A DNA stretch of 64,000 bases. Source: Planctomycetaceae bacterium. Its GTDB lineage: Bacteria; Planctomycetota; Planctomycetia; Pirellulales; Lacipirellulaceae. Positions 58,026-64,000 of this stretch are shown here, piece after piece. The stretch lies in contig QIKP01000055.1 in NCBI GenBank assembly GCA_003233055.1, positions 16,722 to 80,721 on the forward strand, in the 5' to 3' direction. The translations under genes and the position numbers were made by a program. The first letter of the stretch is position 1; every line of letters starts with the position of its first letter. The notes below the pieces were generated by a model. It did not search any database. It had not been told where the DNA came from and saw only the letters and a program-made list of their open reading frames with translations.

Positions 58026-58841
58026 GTGATTCTTTCCGAACCTCCTCCGACTCAAGCGGACCTGCACTTTCGTGTGGCCGGTTTTCCGGTGCGCATTCAC
58101 CCCTTCTTTTGGATCGTTGGTCTCCTGTTAGGGCTCAATGCGTTTAACGGCGAGCCGAAGGGGACGATGCTTGCAGTGGGCGTGGTTTTTATCTCGATCT
58201 TGGTCCATGAGCTAGGGCATGCTTTCTTGCAACGCAAGTTTGGCGGTCGGCCTCGCATTGTGTTGCATGGGTTCGGTGGCCTTGCGATTTGCAGCGACTG
58301 CGACCGCTCGCCACGAAGCCAGATTCTTATCTCACTCGCAGGGCCTTGTGCTGGGTTCGTGCTGGCGATCGCGCTGGCCCTTCTGGTTGGGTTGACCTCA
58401 GGGTACCTGGCTCTTGTCCCTGGATGGATGGCTTCTTCTTGGAAAGAAAGTTTGGATCCCCAAGTCATGGGCCGGTTAACAGGCGTCGATCTTCTGTTGG
58501 GCGTCCTTTGGTTTCGTGCCTACGACATGGAATTGCTGAACATGGCTATCCGGATGATGTTTTGGATCAATATCTTCTGGGGTCTTATCAACTTATTGCC
58601 CGTCTACCCGCTCGACGGCGGACAGGTAGCCCGGGATCTCTTCTCCTTAAGCCAAAACCCGCACGAAGGGATCACCAACTCCTTGCGGCTGTCGGTCGCT
58701 ACGGGCGCCGCAGCGGCTCTGTTGGGGTTGGTGGTGCTCCAGTCGATCTTCATCGCCCTCATGTTTGGCTATCTTGCTTACACCAGTTACCGGACGTTGC
58801 AGGCTTACGCCGGTCGTGGGCCTGGGGTGGGCTGGCGTTAG
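58026..58841 (+). CDS. Site-2-protease-like zinc metalloprotease (M50 family)
   Basis: 271 residues from the GTG at 58026; the track start is 31 codons upstream and not conserved-looking. Five to six helices. LVHELGHAFLQRKFGG is the HExxH zinc motif, and NLLPVYPLDGGQVARDL is the second motif with the third ligand Asp. Compared with RseP it has no PDZ domain, so it is a short M50B rhomboid-like variant. It follows lpxB by 58 bp; its target could be a membrane-anchored regulator. Confidence 0.86.
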   Translation: MILSEPPPTQADLHFRVAGFPVRIHPFFWIVGLLLGLNAFNGEPKGTMLAVGVVFISILVHELGHAFLQRKFGGRPRIVLHGFGGLAICSDCDRSPRSQILISLAGPCAGFVLAIALALLVGLTSGYLALVPGWMASSWKESLDPQVMGRLTGVDLLLGVLWFRAYDMELLNMAIRMMFWINIFWGLINLLPVYPLDGGQVARDLFSLSQNPHEGITNSLRLSVATGAAAALLGLVVLQSIFIALMFGYLAYTSYRTLQAYAGRGPGVGWR

Positions 58842-58844
58842 TCC

Positions 58845-59636
58845 GTGTCGAAACCTAATCACTTGCCGCCCGCCGCGCGCCTGGTTCTGCTTGGCGCGAG
58901 CAACTTACGCCGGTCCCTGCCGACGGTGCTGCGTGTGGGATCGGAACAAGTGGAAGGTCCGTTCGAAGTTTTCGTCGCGCATGGGCATGGTCGTTCGTAT
59001 GGGCAGCGTTCGAGAGTTCTTGGTCGGACGCTCCCTGGTATTCTTTCATGCCAACTCTGGAACGACCTGAACGATCGTCCGAGCTTACCTATCTTCGCAC
59101 TACTAACCGACATTGGAAACGACCTTTTGTATGGCGTAGAGCCGACTCGACTTCTGCAATGGGTCGACGAATGCATCGTTCGTTTGTTATCGCACGATGT
59201 GCAAATTGTGGTAACACAACTCCCGATCGAGTCGATTCTGGGCTTAAGTCGATTCCAATACAAAGTTTTTCGGAACTTTTTTTTCCCTCGTTCACGTTTG
59301 TCGTTAGAGACCATAACCGAGCGCGCTCGCACAACGAACGAAGGACTCATCAAGTTGGCTAAGCGCTACGAAATCGCGGTTCCGAACCCTCTTGGCGAAT
59401 GGTTTGGCATCGATTCAATTCACTTACGTCGACGCTCGTTTGGCACGGCTTGGCGAGCGCTACTTCGGAGCTGGGGCGACGGCCAATTGGGACACAAATC
59501 GATTGTTTTTCCCTGGAAACAAAGGGTAGCGTTAGAAATAGCCGTTCCCCGCGAGAGGAATCTTTTTGGATTCACACAGACGCGCATTCCACCTTCGTTG
59601 CGTCTTGAGGAAGGCTCAACAATCGCTCTTTACTGA
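58845..59636 (+). CDS. SGNH/GDSL hydrolase-like protein
   Basis: 263 residues from GTG at 58845, 3 bp after the M50 stop. LVLLGASNLRRSLPTVLR is block I with the Ser of GASN, LLTDIGNDLLYG carries the block-III Asn, and GIDSIHLRRRSFG the D-x-x-H of block V, so the SGNH set can be traced although the order and spacing are loose. There is no signal peptide. Base composition is visibly more A+T-rich than the neighbours, particularly at 59050-59550. Function unknown. Confidence 0.6.
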   Translation: MSKPNHLPPAARLVLLGASNLRRSLPTVLRVGSEQVEGPFEVFVAHGHGRSYGQRSRVLGRTLPGILSCQLWNDLNDRPSLPIFALLTDIGNDLLYGVEPTRLLQWVDECIVRLLSHDVQIVVTQLPIESILGLSRFQYKVFRNFFFPRSRLSLETITERARTTNEGLIKLAKRYEIAVPNPLGEWFGIDSIHLRRRSFGTAWRALLRSWGDGQLGHKSIVFPWKQRVALEIAVPRERNLFGFTQTRIPPSLRLEEGSTIALY

Positions 59637-60033
59637 CCGTGGCGCGCGCGGCGCTAACGAGTCGGGCGAACGACCCCATTTCGGAATTCACCGTAGCGAA
59701 AGAGCGCGGGGCGCACCAAGGAATTGGAGTCATGAAGCCGTTGTGCAGCACCGCAAATGTAAATTTTTTTGCGATAACGTGTTGCACAAAGGAGGAGAAC
59801 TTGTACAACTACGCATTAAGGAATAGAGGTTGACGTTTTCGTTGCAATTCGACAGGTCACTCCCATGGAGGGATCGATGGAACGAGCAGCGGAGAGTTGC
59901 CTCGTCGGTCGTCGCGGAAGGACGGCCAGGTTTGTTCAAGGCAACGCTGAACTGCTGACTGGCGAAGGGCTCTGGTCCTCCAGCTGGAAAGAAATTGTTC
60001 GGCGTGCCGTGACTCGTTGATGGAGGATTGATT
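59637..60033. other. Intergenic region upstream of the histone-like gene
   Basis: About 400 bp, AT-richer than average. It includes a TTGACG word at 59830 but no clear -10 partner. A 64-codon ORF (59639-59833) has no features and I do not call it. Confidence 0.45.
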
Positions 60034-60324
60034 GTGGCCAAGAAGAAGAAACGGGCAGTCAAACGTAAGACTGCCAAGAAGCGTAAGAAGGCAACCAAGC
60101 GTAAGGGTGCCAAGAAGCGTAAGAAGGCAACCAAGCGTAAGGGCACCAAGAAGAAGGCCACTAAGAAAAAGGCCAAGCGCAAAACCAAGAAGAAGGCCAC
60201 TAAGAAAAAGGCCAAGCGCAAAACCAAGAAGAAGGCCACTAAGAAGAAGGCCAAGAAGAAGGCCACTAAAAAGAAGGCCAAGCGCAAGACGAAAAAGAAG
60301 GCCAAGCGTAAAAAGAAACGCTAG
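60034..60324 (+). CDS. Lys-rich histone H1-like protein
   Basis: 96 residues from the GTG at 60034 (GGAGG 7 nt upstream). By my count 55 Lys and 11 Arg, no acidic and no aromatic residue, made of AKRK, KKATKKKAKRKTKKK and KKRKKATKRKG repeats. The DNA shows matching tandem repeats of 36 and 39 bp. It resembles histone H1 C-terminal tails and the KATKKK proteins of Chlamydia (Hc1/Hc2) and planctomycetes, which compact DNA. A strong intrinsic terminator follows. Probably a nucleoid-condensing protein. Confidence 0.82.
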   Translation: MAKKKKRAVKRKTAKKRKKATKRKGAKKRKKATKRKGTKKKATKKKAKRKTKKKATKKKAKRKTKKKATKKKAKKKATKKKAKRKTKKKAKRKKKR

Positions 60325-60388
60325 AGTCCTCTTGTCTCGTCCTCGCCGATTTCGCTACCTGCGATAGCGGCGACTGAAGTAACAAGAA

Positions 60389-60428
60389 AGAGCCGACCGC
60401 CCCCGGGCGTGTCGGCTCTATTTTTTTA
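60389..60428 (+). terminator. Intrinsic terminator of the histone-like gene
   Basis: AGAGCCGAC and GTCGGCTCT form a 9-bp perfect stem closed by a GC-rich inner region (CGCCC/GGGCG) and are followed by ATTTTTTT. It lies about 65 bp beyond the stop codon. Confidence 0.9.
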
Positions 60429-60444
60429 CCCCCCTCGTAAGACG

Positions 60445-60850
60445 GTAACCGTTCACCGGATCCGAGGCAGGGAAAACCACGAATCCGACGAATCGACACG
60501 AATAACGGCTATTCGTGGTTCACTCTTTCGACTCGCTTTCGACTCGTGAACGGCTATCTGTTTCTTTGCGCCTTGGCGTGAGGCTTACTTCTCCAGGCGT
60601 TCGGATCCGGGGATTTTTTAACGCAAAGTCGCGGAGACGCAAAGGAATTGGCCACAGAGAAACGCAGATGTTCGATTGAAGAACGCTAATCGGCACTAAT
60701 CAACGCTAATTGGATGAGTGAAGAGGAGTGTTCCTCTCCTTGGCTCCTCTCACGCGAAGCCCTGAGGCAACAAGTTGCCTGGAACCACCAACAATCTCTA
60801 TCTGCGTCTATCTGCGCTTCTCTGCGACTATTCCTTCGATTCGTGTTGCT
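60445..60850. repeat. Dispersed element beginning GTAACCGTTCAC
   Basis: GTAACCGTTCAC at the left; GTGAACGGCTAT (60546-60557) closes a short inner inverted repeat. The rest (GAACGCTAATCGGCACTAATC, CTATCTGCGTCTATCTGCG) is homologous to the right half of 12384-12771 in the same orientation, with about 80 percent identity over some 150 bp judged by eye. Confidence 0.75.
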
Positions 60851-60905
60851 AACGAGAAAAGTTGGCAAAGCGTGCGCAAGTTTTCTGTAACCACCCGCGG
60901 AAGCC

Positions 60906-60926
60906 GAGGCAGGGAATCCCTGCCTC
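60906..60926. terminator. Inverted repeat GAGGCAGGGA-A-TCCCTGCCTC overlapping the mrp stop
   Basis: Perfect 10-bp arms around one base at the 3' end of mrp; the end of the arm is part of the stop codon. No U-run, so it may stabilise or end the message, but that is not certain. Confidence 0.45.
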
Positions 60927-62004
60927 ACAGCACCGGAAGCGATGGCATCGCAGGCTGGTCGCCCCGCTGGGCGACGATGTTTCGCACCATCTGCGCGGTG
61001 ATGGCTTGGAGGTAGCGGCTTGTCTCCGAGTCGGTCAGATTTTCTGAAGTCTCGCCCGCATCGCCGCGCTCTCGGATCGCAATCTGAATCGGCAACTCTC
61101 CCAGGAAGGGGACTTGAAGTTCCACCGCCTTGTCGCGAGCTCCGCCGGAACCAAAGATGTCGTACCGCTTGCCGTTGTCGGGGCAAAGGAAGTAGCTCAT
61201 GTTTTCAACGACACCCAACATGGGGATGTTGACCTTGTCGAACATGGCAATCGCCTTGACCGCGTCGAGCAGCGCCACGTCCTGTGGCGTGCAAACCACC
61301 ACCGCCCCGGTGAGGGGCAAGAGCTGTGAGAGGGTCAGCGCGATGTCGCCTGTGCCGGGCGGCATGTCGATGAGCAGGTAGTCGAGGTCGCCCCATTCGG
61401 TGTCGCGAAGGAACTGAGTGATCGCCCCGTGAAGCATGGGCCCGCGCCAAACCACCGCCTCGCCTGGTGGCACGAGAAAGGCCATGCTCATGACCGGCAT
61501 CCCGTCTTTTGTGATCGGTTGCAGACGCTTCTCAACGACTTGTGGCCGGCCCGTCGCACCAATCAGATGGGGCACGCTTGGCCCGTAAACATCCGCATCC
61601 ATCAGGCCGACTTTCGCGCCAGCATTCCGGAGGGCGTAGGCGATCGAGACAGCCAGCGTGCTCTTGCCAACGCCCCCTTTGCCCGACCCGATGGCGATGA
61701 CGCTCTTCGCCCGGAGGCCGATCGGCCCCGTTTTTTCCGCCGGTCTGGCATGTTCGACGATGCGAACCGTGATCGACTTGGCCTCGGGCAACCGCTCTCG
61801 GAGCCACTGTTCGCAGTCGGTGCGGGTCGACTCGTGGAGAGGAGCGGCCCAAGAGGTCAGTCCCAATTCCACCTCGACGTTGCCCGACTCCACGCCAATG
61901 CGCTTCACCTGCTCGAGTCGGACCACACCACGTCCTAGCTCCGGGTCCAAAAAATCGCCCAGCGCACGCTCCACATCACTCGATTGGACAGCATTGTCCG
62001 ACAT
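60925..62004 (-). CDS. Mrp/NBP35-family ATP-binding Fe-S carrier-like protein
   Basis: 359 residues from the ATG at 62004 (GGAG 5 nt upstream). The N-terminal MIP18/DUF59 domain (about 5-85) precedes the P-loop: GSGKGGVGKSTLAVSIAYAL, MDADVYGPSVPHLIG, LIDMPPGTGDI. It transfers Fe-S clusters in this family, but the CxxC that binds the cluster in ApbC and NBP35 is here CPDN (YFLCPDNGKRYDIFG), so the second Cys is absent. It may carry clusters by another route or have lost that role. Confidence 0.9.
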   Translation of the reverse strand: MSDNAVQSSDVERALGDFLDPELGRGVVRLEQVKRIGVESGNVEVELGLTSWAAPLHESTRTDCEQWLRERLPEAKSITVRIVEHARPAEKTGPIGLRAKSVIAIGSGKGGVGKSTLAVSIAYALRNAGAKVGLMDADVYGPSVPHLIGATGRPQVVEKRLQPITKDGMPVMSMAFLVPPGEAVVWRGPMLHGAITQFLRDTEWGDLDYLLIDMPPGTGDIALTLSQLLPLTGAVVVCTPQDVALLDAVKAIAMFDKVNIPMLGVVENMSYFLCPDNGKRYDIFGSGGARDKAVELQVPFLGELPIQIAIRERGDAGETSENLTDSETSRYLQAITAQMVRNIVAQRGDQPAMPSLPVL

Positions 62005-62031
62005 AGGGACTCCATGAAAGAGAAACACGAT

Positions 62032-62616
62032 TCAGCCGCGGCCCGTCGCCAACGCGATCTCGGGCCGACATCCTACTAACCTATCGGCTGCCCCGCCCGT
62101 TTGCCAACCCGGTCCCCAGCAGGCAAGCGGCAAAGTATCGAGGGCGTCGCCCGGAGTGCTGGCTCGAAGGAGAAAGAATCGCTGGGCGAACTGCATGGCT
62201 CGAGAAAGGGCACGAGGGGAGGCGATCGAGAAGCTCGCGCCCGCTTCGTGTAGCAAAGTTGCCGCCATGGCACGGTCCGCCGGCGAAAGGAAGGCGTGGG
62301 GCCCCGTCCGCTCGAGGAGTGCGACAACTTGCCAAGATTCGTGGGGGGGCCTCCGCGACAAACTTGCCACGAACTGCTGCAAGTTTTCCCGCCCTACCTC
62401 GACGAGCTTTAATTCGGCCCTGGCAGACAGCGCGGTGTCTTCCAAGGCTTCCCATGTGGCGAAAAAGTCGAACTGCGGGGAAGAAAGGGTTTCCCATTGC
62501 CAGCCAACCATGGCGCGCTTCACCCCGGCGATCCAAACCGGATCTTGAGCCACCAGTCGAACCATCGGCCCGCAAGATTCCACGACAGAGCGACCGAGAA
62601 AGGAAGGAAGAGGCAT
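62032..62616 (-). CDS. Hypothetical protein next to the NtrC-like gene
   Basis: 194 residues from the ATG at 62616, 7 bp after the stop of the degenerate NtrC-like gene, so the two are co-transcribed. It is soluble and helix-rich; WVAGVKRAMVGW-like and ATLLHEAGASFSIASPRALSRAMQFAQRFFLLRA segments are the most distinctive. No domain recognised, no signal peptide, no metal motif. Possibly a receiver-like or accessory fold, but I see no phospho-acceptor Asp in a typical setting. Confidence 0.65.
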   Translation of the reverse strand: MPLPSFLGRSVVESCGPMVRLVAQDPVWIAGVKRAMVGWQWETLSSPQFDFFATWEALEDTALSARAELKLVEVGRENLQQFVASLSRRPPHESWQVVALLERTGPHAFLSPADRAMAATLLHEAGASFSIASPRALSRAMQFAQRFFLLRASTPGDALDTLPLACWGPGWQTGGAADRLVGCRPEIALATGRG

Positions 62617-62623
62617 GACGGGC

Positions 62624-63724
62624 TTACTCGGCGGAGGGGGAGTCTGGCTCGACCGGCAGAAACTCGATCTCGTCCGGACGTGGCGGTAGGGGCGTTTTCT
62701 CGCTCGGGGGCTGGCGCCTGTCGGCAACTGGTTCCGGTTCCGGCTCCTTCAGCTTGGTTGGTTCGAGTAGGCCCAGTTGCTCCAGCTTTCGATAGAGCCT
62801 CGGACGAGAGACCCCCAAGAGCCGGGCCGCTTCCGCTTTGTTGCCGCGCGCCAGTTCGAGCGCCCGACCGAGGAGCAGACCCTCCACTTCCAGCAGGTAG
62901 GCATCGAGTTGAATCGGCTCGGGCGGGAGAGAGGCAAGCTCGCTCTGTTGGAGAGCATGGTGAAGGATCTTGGGAAGATCGTCCGCAGCGATGAGGGAGC
63001 CTCGGCATCGGCCATGGGCTTGGGTCACCACTTCCCGCAACTCAGCAAGTTCGCCCGGCCAGTCGTAGAGCACCAGATGATCCAGGGCATCGTCCGTGAA
63101 ACCGGCGACTTGCTCGTCAAACTTTGCGTTGAGCTCCTCGAGCATCCCATGGGCGAGGAGTGGAATGTCTTCCGGCCGATCAACCAACGGCGGCATCGCT
63201 ATCGAAAGGGTCGCGGTCAAGGCGAGTAGCTCGTCGGAGAGATTCCCAAGCGTGTCGCGGCTAGAAAAGGTTTGTGTTGCGAGCAATTGTCCTTGCCAGG
63301 CGGGCTGCGCAAGCCGAGCGAGCAGCTCCGCTTGGTGCGAGGGAGGCATTTGGTCGATCGCCTCAATGAGCAGCGTGCCGCCAAGGGCCGACCCTGTTGC
63401 ATCGGGCGAAAGGGCGCGCCGGTAGTTATCCGGAAGTGCAAGGGCTCCGTCGACACGGACCAAAGGGGCGTCGCCCTCGGGGTGGGCGCGATGGTGGATC
63501 GTCTTGGCAATCTCAAGAAGCTCCCACCCGGAAGGCCCGCTTAAAAGGACGTTGGCTCTACTCGTAACGGCAGCGGCAACCTGCGCGCGAAGCCGAACCA
63601 TGGCGGGACTCTCGCCCACGAGAAATTCGATCGAAGCTCCCTCCGCACAGCGACTCCCCTCGCTCTGTCGGAATCGAACGAGCGCTGCATGCAGGTCATC
63701 GGTCGTCGGTAGTTCGAGACTCAC
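62624..63724 (-). CDS. Degenerate NtrC-type (sigma-54 activator-like) regulator
   Basis: 366 residues from the GTG at 63724 (GGAAGG upstream). The AAA+ layout is clear (FLVGESPAMVRLRAQVAAAVTSRANVLLSGPSG, GGTLLIEAIDQMP, DWPGELAELREVV), but Walker A reads GPSGWELLEI with no Lys and Walker B GGTLLIEAI in place of GGTLFLDEI, and there is no GAFTGA loop. It therefore should not activate sigma-54 by ATP hydrolysis. The C-terminal Fis-type helix-turn-helix GNKAEAARLLGVSRPRLYRKLEQLGLL is intact. Likely a DNA-binding regulator without ATPase action. Confidence 0.8.
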   Translation of the reverse strand: MSLELPTTDDLHAALVRFRQSEGSRCAEGASIEFLVGESPAMVRLRAQVAAAVTSRANVLLSGPSGWELLEIAKTIHHRAHPEGDAPLVRVDGALALPDNYRRALSPDATGSALGGTLLIEAIDQMPPSHQAELLARLAQPAWQGQLLATQTFSSRDTLGNLSDELLALTATLSIAMPPLVDRPEDIPLLAHGMLEELNAKFDEQVAGFTDDALDHLVLYDWPGELAELREVVTQAHGRCRGSLIAADDLPKILHHALQQSELASLPPEPIQLDAYLLEVEGLLLGRALELARGNKAEAARLLGVSRPRLYRKLEQLGLLEPTKLKEPEPEPVADRRQPPSEKTPLPPRPDEIEFLPVEPDSPSAE

Positions 63725-63881
63725 GGTGGCTACCTTCCGAGGAGGAGTGAAGTGGCTCTTCCGCTCATTGTAACCACAAATCGGTAAGCCGCCGAGCAGG
63801 GTGGACTCGCCATCAGGACGCTTGCCAAGTCGCCGAATAAAAGAAACCGCCAAGGCGCCAAGAAGAGTTGGAGGAGAGAGG

Positions 63882-63946
63882 CAACCGTTCCCCGAATCGG
63901 AGGCAGGGAAAACCACGAATTCGTGCGAATCGACACGAATAGCGGC
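63882..63946. repeat. Left-end module of the GTAACCGTTC element
   Basis: AACCGTTC, GAGGCAGGGAAAACCACGAA and GAATCGACACGAATAGCGG follow in the same order as in 60445-60510. It lies about 160 bp upstream of the NtrC-like gene; the right part may run past the window. Confidence 0.65.
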
Positions 63947-64000
63947 AAAAGAACACCCCCTCTATCTCTTGGGGTTCGTGCTCTTTGGGTTCGTGCGTTT

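Larger units (their letters stand above)
60325..60924. other. Intergenic region with terminator and dispersed element
   Basis: 600 bp between the histone-like gene and mrp (convergent). It holds the terminator at 60389-60428, the repeat element from 60445 to about 60850 and an inverted repeat at 60906-60926. No gene is visible. Confidence 0.6.

Noticed and set aside
59639-59833. 64-residue ORF before the histone-like gene
   Set aside because: No domain and no conserved start; Cys/Asn-rich and low confidence.

Overview
The window looks like the chromosome of a planctomycete, most likely a relative of the Pirellulales. The evidence is a secreted protease that opens with a LEPR-XLL-type motif (IEPLEARQVMSA), a DUF1080 protein, a prkA-yeaH-spoVR operon, an lpxB gene, a Lys/Arg-only histone-like protein, high GC, and intergenic DNA rich in dispersed hairpin repeats. 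This assignment is inference; no rRNA or tRNA gene is present to confirm it.

Layout. 1-8.2 kb: end of an O-antigen ligase-like gene (+), then a tightly overlapping minus-strand operon for a surface polysaccharide (initiating sugar transferase, GT2, two DegT-type aminotransferases, a GNAT, a methyltransferase, a split transketolase). 8.5-12 kb: an 1178-residue subtilase with about ten 46-residue C-terminal repeats. 12.9-21.6 kb: pyrC, a Crp/Fnr regulator, a small zinc-finger membrane protein, a YHS-like exported protein, a GT2/GT-C pair, an SDR and a MiaE-like hydroxylase. 21.9-27.3 kb: the stress operon prkA-yeaH-spoVR plus an unrecognised fourth gene. 28-32.3 kb: an RG-rich low-complexity protein, then ornithine cyclodeaminase-like and arginine dihydrolase-like genes and a yeast-type cytosine deaminase. 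32.6-41.7 kb: DUF1080 protein, then fatty-acid genes (rpmF, fabD, fabG, acpP, fabF) plus a second ketoacyl synthase that has lost its catalytic Cys, and an embedded aspartic-protease-like pair. 41.8-47.7 kb: ruvB, prsW, two alpha/beta hydrolases, ruvA and ruvC, with a DUF433/DUF5615 pair between ruvC and ruvA. 47.8-52.9 kb: hicBA, cysS (duplicated C-terminal module), ispF, a membrane protein, metK. 53.1-60.3 kb: a UAP-type uridylyltransferase, a CYTH protein, an MFS protein, lpxB, an M50 protease, an SGNH-like protein and a Lys-rich histone-like protein with a strong terminator. 60.9-63.7 kb: an Mrp ATPase, an unknown gene and a degenerate NtrC-like protein.

The genes are mostly housekeeping. 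Three small toxin-antitoxin-like or accessory pairs sit inside or beside housekeeping operons. The most unusual material is (i) a family of intergenic elements bounded by GTAACCGTTCAC inverted repeats, (ii) an 88-bp structured repeat present twice at 87/88 identity, one copy nested in an element of family (i), (iii) a short hairpin family with a compensatory base-pair change, (iv) the Cys-to-Glu ketoacyl synthase homologue, and (v) a split ArgZ/AgrE-like arginine catabolism pair. I saw no CRISPR array, rRNA, tRNA, transposase or prophage.
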